A DNA stretch of 64,000 bases. Source: Patescibacteria group bacterium. GTDB taxonomy: Bacteria; Patescibacteriota; Patescibacteriia; Patescibacteriales; Patescibacteriaceae. The stretch covers positions 124,001 to 188,000 of the forward strand of contig JAQWEL010000001.1 of assembly GCA_028704945.1 (NCBI GenBank), in the 5' to 3' direction. The position numbers and the translations under genes were made by a program. This document shows positions 45,651 to 54,497 of this stretch, one piece after another. Below the pieces are notes generated by a model. That model was not told the DNA's origin. It searched no databases and worked only from the letters and a program-made list of their open reading frames with translations. How positions within the stretch are numbered: the first letter of the stretch is position 1; every line of letters starts with the position of its first letter.

Positions 45651-46496
45651 ATGACAGAACAAAAATTGCCAACGATTATCGATGATTTACTCGCTATAAT
45701 GGAAAATATTGTCGTTTTAACTGATATTGATTTTGATATTGTTAAAGCTAATGTTTTGGCTCAAAAATCATCGTTTCATGAAAATGAAAGTTTTATCGCT
45801 CAAATGAATCAAATCGATAAAGATTTTTTGCAATCCAACGCAGAGTCTATAATAAAAGGAAAAGTAGTTAATAATAAAAATATTTCTTTTTTTGATGTTA
45901 ATAAAAGAGAAAGATTTTTTTCTGTTAGTATTTCCGCCATGGATATTGATAATAAAACATTTTTTTTCTTTTTTCTTCAAGATGCAACTCCCATATCACG
46001 TTTAAAGATGTTTTTAGAAAATGATTCCAACATTTTTTTAACTATTATCGAGGGCATTCCCTTGCCAATTTTTACTAGAAATGAAAAAGGTATATACATG
46101 GAATGCAATAAGACCTTGTGTGATTTTACTGGTAAAAAAAAGGAAGATATTATCGGTCATCCAATTGAAGATGTTTTTCCCCAAGACATCGCTAATATTT
46201 ACCGTCAAGCCGACTTAGATTTAATGATTAGGGATCGTGTCCAAATTTATGAAACCAAATCTTTCGGAATCAAGGGCGAAAGACGGGTTATTTTCCATAA
46301 GGCTCCTTGGAAAAACGATGAAGGAGAGATTCTGGGTATAGTCGGCACATTTTTTGATATAACCGATCAGAGAAAAATCGAAGATACTTTAGTAAAAAAA
46401 ATAGAAGAGCTAGAAACGATTAATAATGATATTATAGTCAAAGAAAAATATATAGCAGAATTAAAGAATAAGATAAAAAATAAAAGCTCCGTTTAG
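45651..46496 (+). CDS. Stand-alone PAS domain protein, 281 aa
   Basis: This is a paralogue of the gene just upstream (8-bp gap), with the same length and plan: a degenerate first PAS-like half, a clear PAS domain at ~130-245 (GIPLPIFTRNEKGIYMECNK, FTGKKKEDIIGHPIEDVF, ILGIVGTFFDITDQ) and a final coiled coil (LVKKIEELETINNDIIVKE). Output domains are absent here too. The two probably arose by tandem duplication and may form a heterodimer. A bidirectional terminator follows. Confidence 0.82.
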   Translation: MTEQKLPTIIDDLLAIMENIVVLTDIDFDIVKANVLAQKSSFHENESFIAQMNQIDKDFLQSNAESIIKGKVVNNKNISFFDVNKRERFFSVSISAMDIDNKTFFFFFLQDATPISRLKMFLENDSNIFLTIIEGIPLPIFTRNEKGIYMECNKTLCDFTGKKKEDIIGHPIEDVFPQDIANIYRQADLDLMIRDRVQIYETKSFGIKGERRVIFHKAPWKNDEGEILGIVGTFFDITDQRKIEDTLVKKIEELETINNDIIVKEKYIAELKNKIKNKSSV

Positions 46497-46514
46497 AATT
46501 ACGGGGCTTTTTTG
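46481..46514. terminator. Bidirectional terminator
   Basis: AAAAGCTCCGT and ACGGGGCTTTTTT (one mismatch) form the stem. It lies between the PAS pair (+) and the convergent unknown gene (-). Confidence 0.75.
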
Positions 46515-46517
46515 ATT

Positions 46518-47207
46518 TTATTTTTTGGAAGTGCAGTCACTTAATTTAGCCAAGACTGATATGGCGATAAGCATCTCCGAGTCTGACAGTCTGTCATAAC
46601 TTTTGATAGAACAACCCGTGTGGTTGTTGACAGCATGTCTGACATTCTTTGCGCAGAGAATATTTTTGTTATCCCATAGTAAATGGAAGTCATCTGAGTA
46701 ATTTTTGGTTAAAGTTACTTTTCTTTTTTTTCCGTCAAGAGCTTGGCTTGTTTGTGAAACAATTTCAGTGATTGTTTTTTCTAAAATGCCGTTTTGTAGA
46801 TTATGTTTAATAAATCTTATAAGTTGAGAGTTTAGATAGCCTTCGATTTGGGATTTTGGCAATAGAAAGTTTTTGGGATTTTGGTGTAAATTTAACAGTA
46901 ACAATTGGGTGCCATCACCTTTTTTTATTGGCAATATATCTCTTGATTTATTAAAAAAATTTTCTAAGATAATGATAATGGCGGCAACGTTTTCCTGAAT
47001 GAATGGTATTGAGGCCTCGATATAACCTTGTCCCTTTTTTAGTTCAATAATTTTGTTAAAACCAGTCGAGTGTCCAAAGGATTCAGCCTCTAGCCTTTTA
47101 GCTAAAGAATCATCAATCTTTATCACTAAAGATGGCTTTCCGTCGTCCCAGCTTAAGCTATAAGCAAAAGCAAAATTGTCGCAGTTTATTCCAAATAAAC
47201 CAGGCAT
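46518..47207 (-). CDS. Hypothetical protein, 229 aa
   Basis: I do not recognise the family. The product is a soluble protein starting PGLFGINCDNFAFAYSLSWD; the mid-part has two helices (for example AAIIIILENFFNKS) and the C-terminal end has several cysteines. The start at 47207 has GGGGG eight bases upstream; a longer version from 47285 is rejected because it would begin within the promoter -35. It is a single-gene unit with a promoter at 47257-47285. Confidence 0.65.
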   Translation of the reverse strand: MPGLFGINCDNFAFAYSLSWDDGKPSLVIKIDDSLAKRLEAESFGHSTGFNKIIELKKGQGYIEASIPFIQENVAAIIIILENFFNKSRDILPIKKGDGTQLLLLNLHQNPKNFLLPKSQIEGYLNSQLIRFIKHNLQNGILEKTITEIVSQTSQALDGKKRKVTLTKNYSDDFHLLWDNKNILCAKNVRHAVNNHTGCSIKSYDRLSDSEMLIAISVLAKLSDCTSKK

Positions 47208-47256
47208 CGTTACCCCCAAAAAATATTTTATTATGTTATTAAATGAACTAAGGCTC

Positions 47257-47285
47257 AGTGTATTCGTTTTAATATTTAAAGTCAA
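47257..47285 (-). promoter_or_regulatory. Promoter of the 229-aa hypothetical gene
   Basis: Minus strand: TTGACT (47285-47280), 17-bp spacer, TACACT (47262-47257). Confidence 0.55.
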
Positions 47286-47405
47286 TGCTATAAATTTAGC
47301 TAATATTAAATAATTTTATTAGTATAGCCTATTATTTTAAAACTTGCTTTTTATAATTATTTTTGTTACTTTATAAAGTAGCTAAATTAAGCTTATTTTA
47401 AATAA

Positions 47406-47479
47406 CGGGCTGTAGTATAGTGGTAGTACGCGTGCTTTGGGAGCATGTAGTCTGAGTTCGATTCTCAGCAGCCCGACCA
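47406..47479 (+). tRNA. tRNA-Pro (TGG), CCA encoded
   Basis: Acceptor CGGGCTG/CAGCCCG, anticodon stem CGTGC/GCATG with loop TTTGGGA and anticodon TGG, T loop TTCGATT, discriminator A, then CCA (47477-47479). The D arm is short, as in several small genomes. Confidence 0.92.
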
Positions 47480-47497
47480 TTAAAATTTATAGATAAC

Positions 47498-47603
47498 AAA
47501 ATCTGTAAATAATAAATAATACTTCAGCGATTTTCTTGCGCCCATAGCGAATGCTTTGGGGCTGGAAAATATGCTTCATTATTATTTGTTATTTACAGAT
47601 TTT
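47498..47603. repeat. Long inverted repeat between tRNA-Pro and the SpoU gene
   Basis: The 23-bp arms 47498-47520 and 47581-47603 pair with one mismatch around a 60-bp interior that is much less AT-rich. The interior shows no frame. The right arm reaches the stop codon of the SpoU methyltransferase gene (-). It may be a two-way terminator or a small inserted element. Confidence 0.65.
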
Positions 47604-48385
47604 TAGTTATTAGGAAAATTTTTTTGTCTTAAAGCCTCATAAATCACAATGGCAGTTGAAACAGAAACATTAAGGCTATCCATGCCAACTTGCATCGGAA
47701 TAATAATCTGTTCGTCAGCCTTAGCTAACCATTCTTTTGATAGGCCTGAATTTTCAGTACCCATCACAATAGCCGCGCCCTTTTTGTAATTAATTTCCGT
47801 ATAATTTTTTTGAGCGGTAATGGCGGTAGCATAAGCTTTGATATCATTATCTTTCAACCAGGCAATGGTTTCTTTAGTATTGGCGATAACAGTTGACACA
47901 GTAAAAATATGACCCATGGAAGCTCGAATAACATTAGGATTATAAATATCGGTTTGAGGATCGTTAATAATTACCGCATCAATTTTAGCTGCATAAGCAG
48001 TTCGCAAAATCGCCCCTAAATTTCCAGGTTTTTCAACATTTTCTAAAATAATGATTAAAGGATTTTTGGTTGTTTTAATATCAGTTAGTTTTAAAAATTT
48101 TGGTTCAGCAATTGCTAAAATACCTTCAGGATTTTCTTTGTAAGCGATTTTAGTAAAAACCGTCTGGCTGACTTCTATAAATTCTGCTGTTGTTTCCGGC
48201 AAAACTCCTTGATAAAGGTCTGGACAATAATAGATTTCAAAAATATTAAAATTAGCTTTAAGCGCTAATTCAATTTCCCGACTGCCTTCAATTATTATTT
48301 GGCTGGCTTTACGTCTTTCCCGACTTGATTGCAGTTTGATTATTTCTTTGATACGGCTATTGGCCGTACTGCTTATTTGTTTCAT
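47603..48385 (-). CDS. SpoU/TrmH family RNA 2'-O-methyltransferase
   Basis: The enzyme methylates a ribose 2'-OH in rRNA or tRNA using SAM. The 260-residue protein has an N-terminal substrate-binding domain (residues ~1-95, L30e-like) and the SPOUT knot with the three motifs: ENVEKPGNLGAILRTA (motif 1), VMGTENSGLS (motif 2) and IPMQVGMDSLNVSVSTAIVI (motif 3). That plan matches RlmB/TsnR-type enzymes acting on 23S rRNA; the exact target is not clear. Single gene, no strong Shine-Dalgarno. Confidence 0.9.
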   Translation of the reverse strand: MKQISSTANSRIKEIIKLQSSRERRKASQIIIEGSREIELALKANFNIFEIYYCPDLYQGVLPETTAEFIEVSQTVFTKIAYKENPEGILAIAEPKFLKLTDIKTTKNPLIIILENVEKPGNLGAILRTAYAAKIDAVIINDPQTDIYNPNVIRASMGHIFTVSTVIANTKETIAWLKDNDIKAYATAITAQKNYTEINYKKGAAIVMGTENSGLSKEWLAKADEQIIIPMQVGMDSLNVSVSTAIVIYEALRQKNFPNN

Positions 48386-48513
48386 AATTATTTTTTCTTT
48401 ATTATCTGTTAATGTTGATTATCTGTCAATTTTTGTTTTGTGTAAATTAAGATATTATAATTAATTAATCCAACTATTGCTAAAATTAAGTTTTGTGGTA
48501 TAGTATTCAAATT

Positions 48514-49590
48514 ATGGCTATTAATAAACAAAAAAAGGTTTTTGTCGGTTTATCCGGGGGCGTTGATTCATCGCTGGCGGCGGCTTTATTGTTAGAAAAA
48601 GGTTATCAGGTTGTCGGTGTTTATATGAAAAATTGGACAGAAAATATTGGCAATATGTGCTGTTCAACCGACCAGGATGCGATGGATGCCAGATTAGTGG
48701 CTAAAAAATTGGGTATACCTTTTTATGTTTGGAATTTTGAGAAAGACTATAAAGAAAAGGTAATGGGTTATTTTTTTTCGGAATATGAAAATGGGCGAAC
48801 CCCTAATCCTGATGTTTTGTGCAATCGAGAAATTAAATTTAAATTATTTTTAGACAGAGCTTTAGCACTAGGCGCTGATTTTGTCGCTACTGGCCATTAT
48901 GCCAGAATAAAAGAAAGTGATGGACAATTCCAGCTATTAAAAGGCTTGGATGCCAATAAAGACCAGAGCTATTTTTTATGCGCTTTAACCCAAACTGAAT
49001 TAGCGAAAATAATTTTTCCAATTGGTGACTATACTAAAACCGATGTTCGCCATTTAGCTGAAAAATATAATTTACATACAGCTGCAAAAAAGGATAGTCA
49101 AGGCATTTGTTTTGTTGGTGAAATAAATATTAAGGAGTTTTTAAAAAATAATATTAAAGTTACGCCAGGTAAAGTGGTTGATACTAAAGGAAATTTATTG
49201 GGTAATCACGAGGGTTTGGCTTTTTATACGATTGGTCAACGCGAAGGTCTCTCAATGCTCTCTAATGGTCCCTGGTATGTTGTTGATAAGAATTTATACA
49301 CTAACGACTTAGTAGTTAGTAAAGATGCTAACGACCCCTTGATGTGGCGTACGGAGTGTTTAGTTGACTCTGTCAGCTGGACTAATAAAAAATATGACTT
49401 GCCGCTTGATGTCGAAGTTAGTGTTCGTTATCGACATGAACCGGCTTTAGCTAAATTAATGACAGCTGAACAAGGGTTATTAAAAATTATTTTTAAAAAT
49501 CCCGAAAGAGCCATAACGCCGGGTCAATTTGCTGTTTTTTACTTAGGTGAAGAATTAATCGCTTCGGCTACTATTGTTGAGGTGCTTTAA
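48514..49590 (+). CDS. mnmA: tRNA-specific 2-thiouridylase MnmA
   Basis: MnmA inserts sulfur at C2 of wobble uridine 34 (s2U) in tRNAs for Lys, Glu and Gln. The 358-residue protein has the PP-loop GLSGGVDSS (12-20), the first catalytic Cys in NPDVLCNREIKF and the second in DSQGICFVGE. A C-terminal beta-barrel follows. All catalytic residues are present. The start at 48514 gives the usual N-terminus; an upstream in-frame codon adds seven odd residues. Together with Elp3 and a Trm9-like enzyme elsewhere in the window it could complete mcm5s2U. An Smr gene follows 33 bp later. Confidence 0.96.
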   Translation: MAINKQKKVFVGLSGGVDSSLAAALLLEKGYQVVGVYMKNWTENIGNMCCSTDQDAMDARLVAKKLGIPFYVWNFEKDYKEKVMGYFFSEYENGRTPNPDVLCNREIKFKLFLDRALALGADFVATGHYARIKESDGQFQLLKGLDANKDQSYFLCALTQTELAKIIFPIGDYTKTDVRHLAEKYNLHTAAKKDSQGICFVGEINIKEFLKNNIKVTPGKVVDTKGNLLGNHEGLAFYTIGQREGLSMLSNGPWYVVDKNLYTNDLVVSKDANDPLMWRTECLVDSVSWTNKKYDLPLDVEVSVRYRHEPALAKLMTAEQGLLKIIFKNPERAITPGQFAVFYLGEELIASATIVEVL

Positions 49591-49623
49591 TTTTAATATA
49601 AAAAGTGTTTTTAAGCATTAAGT

Positions 49624-49890
49624 ATGCCAAAGCCAAAGAATAATAAGTACTTACAAACACCCCAAGCCGTCTTAGATTTGCATGGTTTTTTCTTAGCCGA
49701 AGCCGAAGAAGAAGTTAAATATTTTTTGGATGAAGCCATAAAGAAAAATTATCGTTTTATTAGGATTATTTCCGGTAAAGGTGAGATAATAAAGCCTTGG
49801 CTTGAAGATTATTTATTTTTTCGTAAATTAAATTGGCGACCTGCTAAGTTTTCTGATGGCGGCGAGGGAGCGTTTGACATTAGGTTATAA
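49624..49890 (+). CDS. Small stand-alone Smr domain protein
   Basis: The 88-residue protein is a single Smr domain: LDLHGFFLAEAEEEVKYFLD (LDLHG motif at about 18-22), IRIISGKGE (the HGxG loop, here with SGKG in place of HGKG) and GGEGAFDIRL at the end. Smr domains, including the MutS2 one, can nick DNA or RNA. The His of the HGxG motif is replaced by Ser, which may lower or change activity. It follows mnmA by 33 bp, probably on the same transcript. Confidence 0.85.
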   Translation: MPKPKNNKYLQTPQAVLDLHGFFLAEAEEEVKYFLDEAIKKNYRFIRIISGKGEIIKPWLEDYLFFRKLNWRPAKFSDGGEGAFDIRL

Positions 49891-50015
49891 AGGTAATTTT
49901 AGCTAATATTAAGCATTATTTAGGCATAACGAAACTATTGCCAAAAATAAATTATTATGTTAATCTAACTTTGCTCTAACAAAATAATTTTGAGTATCTT
50001 TATTGTTTTCACTAG

Positions 50016-50088
50016 GCGGGTATCGTATAGTGGCTCATTATGTTAGCCTTCCAAGCTGAAGAGGCGGGTTCGATTCCCGCTACCCGCT
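50016..50088 (+). tRNA. tRNA-Gly (TCC)
   Basis: Acceptor GCGGGTA/TACCCGC, anticodon stem TTAGC/GCTGA (one mismatch) with loop CTTCCAA and anticodon TCC, T stem GCGGG/CCCGC, discriminator T. CCA is not encoded (CA follows). The rest of the 49891-50191 gap shows no other feature. Confidence 0.92.
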
Positions 50089-50191
50089 CAGATTTTTAAC
50101 GTAAAAGATAAAGTTATTTGAAATTATTTTGTAATATAAACCGTCATATGCTCTCAAAATTTGAATTTATAATTATTTTGAGAAATAAACT

Positions 50192-50617
50192 ATGTTAACT
50201 ATCAAACTTGCCCGTAAAGGGAAAAAAGGCTTGCCAATCTATCGCTTGATTATTAGCGAAAAAGGCCGCGATACCTATGGTGATTCGCTGGAAATTTTGG
50301 GTTCTTATAATCCACATGACAAAAAGTTAGAAGTAAATGCCGATCGTGTCCGTTATTGGATTTCAGTTGGTGCTCAGATGACTGGTGTTATTAATAACTT
50401 ATTGATTCAAAATAAGATTATTGAAGGAAAGAAACAGCGCGTTTCCGCTCCTTCCAAGAGAATCAGAGTTAAGGCCGCTAAAGAAGTTGCTGATGCCAAG
50501 AAAAAAGCTTTAGAAGCTAAAAAAGCTGAAGCCGAGGCTAAAACCAAAGCTGCTGAAGAAGCTACTAAGGCTACCGAAGCTCCTATTGTTGAAACTCCAG
50601 CTGAAACCAAGGAATAA
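50192..50617 (+). CDS. rpsP: 30S ribosomal protein S16
   Basis: S16 is a small-subunit protein needed for assembly. Residues 1-~82 are the conserved domain (MLTIKLARKGKKGLPIYRL, EILGSYNPHD, YWISVGAQMT). Beyond it is a tail of about 55 residues, almost all Ala, Lys and Glu with a Thr/Pro end, which reads as one long charged helix followed by a flexible end. The usual protein is about 80-90 residues, so the tail is an extension, seen in various lineages. It is closed by a perfect hairpin terminator. The trmD-rimM neighbours found in many bacteria are absent. Confidence 0.96.
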   Translation: MLTIKLARKGKKGLPIYRLIISEKGRDTYGDSLEILGSYNPHDKKLEVNADRVRYWISVGAQMTGVINNLLIQNKIIEGKKQRVSAPSKRIRVKAAKEVADAKKKALEAKKAEAEAKTKAAEEATKATEAPIVETPAETKE

Positions 50618-50630
50618 TATTTTGCAATAA

Positions 50631-50668
50631 AATAAAACAAAAGCGCTTTCAAGCGCTTTTGTTTTATT
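50631..50668. terminator. Bidirectional terminator after rpsP
   Basis: A perfect 18-bp palindromic stem with a TC loop, with T-rich ends on both strands. It serves rpsP (+) and the methyltransferase gene at the end of the minus-strand run. Confidence 0.9.
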
Positions 50669-51373
50669 TTATTTAGTGGCGATTAAATAGTAATTTTTTT
50701 CGTCTTTATATATTTTTTTAATATTGAAGCCAGCCGTTTTAATAAGATTTTCTAATTCCTTCAGTTTAAAGGCGTGATAATATCTTTGGCTACCGCTGCT
50801 TTTGCCGCCACGCCAGTCAAATAAGATGTCGCCAAAATCCATACCATTCTTTTTAAAGATAAATTTTAGGATAAAAAATTTCCAGATAAGTCGTTTAAAT
50901 TTTTTATCAGGCCACATATTCCAATTAGTCATTACTAATACCCCGCCGGATTTTAATTTATTCTTAAGTTGTTTTAAGGCGTCTAATCTTAATTTTTTAC
51001 TAGGAATATGATGCAAGACAGCAATGGCAAAAACAATATCAAAGTTTATTTCCTTGATAGAGTTTAAGTCTAAAATATCAGCTATAGAAAATTTACCCAG
51101 CAAATACTTTTTTGAAGCAATCTCAATTAATTCTTGGCAATTGTCAACACCAAAATAATCTATTTGCTCCATCGGTAAAATTGTTGTTAATCGTCCATTG
51201 CCACAACCAACGTCAAGCGCTTTATATTTTTTACCCGGCTCAATAATTTCAGAGATTATTTTTTTAAGTTCGGGCCAAACTGGTTTAGCGCGGTCAGCAT
51301 TAAAATCAGCGGCAATTTCTGAGTAATTATTTTTAACTATTTTTAATAATTCTTTTCTAGTCTTTTCTTTCAT
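50669..51373 (-). CDS. Trm9/ALKBH8-like tRNA methyltransferase
   Basis: The 234-residue SAM enzyme has motif [12 protein letters not shown] (about 52-62) and [10 protein letters not shown] in motif IV. The rest follows the Trm9/ALKBH8 family rather than generic methyltransferases: the start [18 protein letters not shown], and the late segment [15 protein letters not shown]. Trm9 methylates the carboxymethyl group on wobble uridine to give mcm5U, acting after Elp3-type chemistry. Both Elp3 and MnmA are in the window. Eukaryotic Trm9 needs Trm112, not seen here. It overlaps the recQ stop by 4 bp. Function is inferred from family pattern. Confidence 0.78.
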   Translation of the reverse strand: MKEKTRKELLKIVKNNYSEIAADFNADRAKPVWPELKKIISEIIEPGKKYKALDVGCGNGRLTTILPMEQIDYFGVDNCQELIEIASKKYLLGKFSIADILDLNSIKEINFDIVFAIAVLHHIPSKKLRLDALKQLKNKLKSGGVLVMTNWNMWPDKKFKRLIWKFFILKFIFKKNGMDFGDILFDWRGGKSSGSQRYYHAFKLKELENLIKTAGFNIKKIYKDEKNYYLIATK

Positions 51374-53472
51374 ACGGTTTTATCTTTTTTAGCCTTAGCT
51401 AAAGTAAGCTTTATCTCATTATAAGAAAAATCATCACCTAAATATTCTTTAAGCGGCTTAAGTTTTTCATAACCTATTGTTTTAATCGCTTCAATAATCT
51501 TTTTTTGTTTTTTGATTTCAACTAATTTGTTAATATCAATCGGCAGACCTTTTTCTAATAAATAAGATAGATGTTCGAAAATAGTGTTTTCGGTTAGCTC
51601 TCTTTCTTTGGCAATTTCTGTCGGCGCTAAGCCTTTTTGCCAAAGCTCTAAGGTTTCTAATTGAGTAAGTTTGGTAGATAGTTTTACAGTTTGCTTTTTG
51701 CTTTTTTCTCGAGCAATATTTTTTTTAGCTTCACCAATGTTTATATCAAGGGCAATACCGGCGCTTCTTTTTAGACAAGAATCACATTTACCGCAAGGCG
51801 TTGGATTTTCTTCACCGAAGTATTCTAAGATATAACTTTGGCGGCAGCCAGTATAGTGAACATATTCTTCCATAGCATCAAGTTTTTCATAGGCTGCCTC
51901 GGATTTTTTACCCAAGGATTCAAAATCAAGTTTTATATCTTCTCGAGGAATTCTTTTTAAAATTATTATTTCAGTTCCTTTAAACGGGGGACGATAATCA
52001 AGCGCGCCACCTTCAGCTAAAGTTTTAATTAGTCGAGAGAGCGATGATTTTTTTTCTTTAATCGTCACAGCTATTTCCTCGGGGTCAAGCTCTAAGCCTT
52101 CTTTTAAAGATTCGCCGTAAGTTTCTTCCAACTTAACCAGAAGCTCTTTTTGTTTTTTAGCTTTAGAGCCGATAATTTCAAAAGCAGTTTCATATTCAGT
52201 TAGTAATTTTAGATAAGCCTTACCATAGCTTTCTCTTGGTCGGCTGATTAAAGCGGCCTGCTCTAGGATTTTGACAGCGCTACCGATAGCCATGTCCGGC
52301 ACATCGGAACCGAGCTGACGATTGATTTCAGAATAAGTGACTAATATTTTATTATCCGGATATTCTTTTAAAAGATCATAAATATCCAAGATTAAATTTG
52401 GTGGCGGGTTATCGCCTTTAATAAAAAATTCTCTTAAGTATCGATCGCGAGGACTGGCTAATAATAGACATAATGATAATTTGCCATCACGGCCAGCACG
52501 TCCGGCTTCTTGATAATAACTTTCAATTGTTCCTGGTAGTCCGTCATGAATAACAAAACGAATGTTTGATTTATCAATACCCATACCAAAAGCATTGGTA
52601 GCAACGATAATCGGCAAACGGCCAGACATAAAGTCATCTTGGATTTTTTTACGATCTTCGCTGTCCATGCCGGCGTGATAAGCGGCGGCTTCAATGCCGT
52701 TTTCATCTAAAACAGCGATTATTTCCTCAGTACGCGCGCGAGTACCAGTATAGATTATCCCTGTTGGATCAGATAATCTTAAAATAGCATCAACGATACA
52801 ATTATATTTTTGTGAATCATGCACTAGACCGGCGCCGAATTGCAAGTTTGGCCGAGCAAAGCCGGTTACTATTTCATTATTTTTGGCTATGTCTAATTGT
52901 TGACAAATATCTTCTCTAACTTCAGGTGTAGCCGTAGCTGTTAAAGCGATTACTGTCGGATAATTAAGTTTAGCCAAAGCTCTTTTAAGCTGACGGTAAG
53001 ATGGTCGAAAGTCGTGACCCCATTGGCTAATACAATGCGCTTCATCAACAGCGAATAAAGAGACTTTTAAACCGGTTAAGCCTTCAATAAAGTCTTGATT
53101 GTAGAATCTTTCTGGGGCAATGTAGAGTAATTTTATGTCGCCAGCCCGTACCATTTCAAGCCTTTGGCGAGCCTCATCAAGACTGATAGAACTGTTGATA
53201 AAAGTAGCTTGAATGCCAGCTTTAGCTAAAGAGTCGACTTGGTCTTTCATTAAAGCGATGAGTGGAGAAATAACAATAGTGGCTCCCGGTAACAGTAAAG
53301 AAGGCAGTTGATAGCACATTGATTTACCGCCACCAGTCGGCATAACCACTAAGACTGATTTTTGTTCCAAAACATTAGTGATAGCTTGTTCTTGCCCTTG
53401 GCGCAGAGTGCTATAACCAAAATGTTGTTTTAGCAAAGTAAGTAGTTCTTGTTTGTTATTTAGTGTAGACAT
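51370..53472 (-). CDS. recQ: ATP-dependent DNA helicase RecQ
   Basis: RecQ unwinds DNA 3' to 5' in recombination and fork repair. The 700-residue protein has Walker [10 protein letters not shown] (Lys50), the DEAH box [19 protein letters not shown] (143-146), and a helicase C half with [15 protein letters not shown] and EAGRAGRDG. The zinc domain has the four cysteines spread over [10 protein letters not shown] and PCGKCDSCL, and a winged helix follows. The C-terminus has an extra helix-turn-helix ([20 protein letters not shown]) in place of a clear HRDC domain. It lies between folD (14-bp gap) and the methyltransferase gene. Confidence 0.96.
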   Translation of the reverse strand: MSTLNNKQELLTLLKQHFGYSTLRQGQEQAITNVLEQKSVLVVMPTGGGKSMCYQLPSLLLPGATIVISPLIALMKDQVDSLAKAGIQATFINSSISLDEARQRLEMVRAGDIKLLYIAPERFYNQDFIEGLTGLKVSLFAVDEAHCISQWGHDFRPSYRQLKRALAKLNYPTVIALTATATPEVREDICQQLDIAKNNEIVTGFARPNLQFGAGLVHDSQKYNCIVDAILRLSDPTGIIYTGTRARTEEIIAVLDENGIEAAAYHAGMDSEDRKKIQDDFMSGRLPIIVATNAFGMGIDKSNIRFVIHDGLPGTIESYYQEAGRAGRDGKLSLCLLLASPRDRYLREFFIKGDNPPPNLILDIYDLLKEYPDNKILVTYSEINRQLGSDVPDMAIGSAVKILEQAALISRPRESYGKAYLKLLTEYETAFEIIGSKAKKQKELLVKLEETYGESLKEGLELDPEEIAVTIKEKKSSLSRLIKTLAEGGALDYRPPFKGTEIIILKRIPREDIKLDFESLGKKSEAAYEKLDAMEEYVHYTGCRQSYILEYFGEENPTPCGKCDSCLKRSAGIALDINIGEAKKNIAREKSKKQTVKLSTKLTQLETLELWQKGLAPTEIAKERELTENTIFEHLSYLLEKGLPIDINKLVEIKKQKKIIEAIKTIGYEKLKPLKEYLGDDFSYNEIKLTLAKAKKDKTV

Positions 53473-53486
53473 TATTAAGGATTTTA

Positions 53487-54347
53487 TTATTTGTTGTTAC
53501 TAAAAATATTTTTATTGTGATTATAACAATATAAAGTATTTTGTAAGGCGAAAGCGACTGTTAAGGGTCCGATGCCACCAGGAACCGGAGTCAGCCAAGC
53601 CGCTTCTTTAGCTTCTGCTTGATCAACGTCGCCAACGGTTTTGCCAGCGGAATTTTGACTGATACCAATATCAATAATAGTGGCGCCTGGTTTGATATGT
53701 TCGTGTTTGATAAATTCTGGTTGACCAATGGCAGTAATCAAAATGTCGGCTAAGTTAGTTTTAGCTTTTAAGTGATTATCGTTTTGGTCTAAGATAGAAA
53801 CTTCGGTTCCATAAGCTGTTAATATTTCTTTCAAGCCAAAGGTTAAAACACTGTCCTTGGCTACAATGGCGCAAGTAGAATTTTTTAGTTCGATTTGAGC
53901 GGTTTCAAGCGAAATTAGAGTAGCTAAAATAACTGGTGACAATAATCTGTTTGGATTATCAATATTGGTAATATTTTTTTTGTTTTCAGGAGTGAAACCG
54001 TCGATATCTTTTTCGGGATTGATGGCGGCGATAATTTTATCAGTATCTAAATGCGTTGGCAGGGGAAGCTGAACTAAAATGCCGTGAGTAGCTTGATCTT
54101 TATTTAAAAAATTAATAGCCGACAAAACTTCTTCTTCGGTGGTGTCTTCTTCTAACCTGTATAAACTGGTATCAATGCCAACTTTTTTAGCTTCTCGTTC
54201 TTTAATTTTGACATATAGCTCACTGTCTGGTTTATGACCAACCAAAATGATGGCTAAATTAGGCCTATCATCGCCCAGCGAATATACTTCTTGAGCAATA
54301 GCATTTTTTATTTCTTCGGCTAAATATTTTCCGTCTATAATTTTCAT
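53487..54347 (-). CDS. folD: Methylenetetrahydrofolate dehydrogenase/cyclohydrolase FolD
   Basis: FolD interconverts methylene-, methenyl- and formyl-tetrahydrofolate. The 286-residue protein has [16 protein letters not shown] (catalytic Tyr and Lys), [14 protein letters not shown] and [11 protein letters not shown] nucleotide-binding fold with [10 protein letters not shown] and the end [12 protein letters not shown] completes it. ATG at 54347 is preferred over a TTG seven codons upstream. It follows glyA on the minus strand after a 150-bp gap that includes a hairpin, so it may have its own promoter. It links to thyA and glyA through the folate cycle. Confidence 0.95.
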   Translation of the reverse strand: MKIIDGKYLAEEIKNAIAQEVYSLGDDRPNLAIILVGHKPDSELYVKIKEREAKKVGIDTSLYRLEEDTTEEEVLSAINFLNKDQATHGILVQLPLPTHLDTDKIIAAINPEKDIDGFTPENKKNITNIDNPNRLLSPVILATLISLETAQIELKNSTCAIVAKDSVLTFGLKEILTAYGTEVSILDQNDNHLKAKTNLADILITAIGQPEFIKHEHIKPGATIIDIGISQNSAGKTVGDVDQAEAKEAAWLTPVPGGIGPLTVAFALQNTLYCYNHNKNIFSNNK

Positions 54348-54449
54348 ATTTTTTGTTAAATTTCCCAATAATATTAATAGAAAATTAGTATAAAGTCAAA
54401 ACGACTAAGCTATGGTCAGCTTATCATAATACCGAACAAATTGCAAACT

Positions 54450-54480
54450 AAAAACTGTCCACAGATAATGAACAGTTTTA
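54450..54480 (-). terminator. Possible terminator between glyA and folD
   Basis: AAAACTGT (54451-54458) pairs with ACAGTTTT (54472-54479) around a 13-base loop. It is moderate in strength. Confidence 0.5.
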
Positions 54481-54497
54481 ATATAGAATAGAAAAGA

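Noticed and set aside
54348-54368. Upstream TTG start for folD
   Set aside because: The ATG at 54347 gives the family's usual N-terminus, and no ribosome site supports the TTG.
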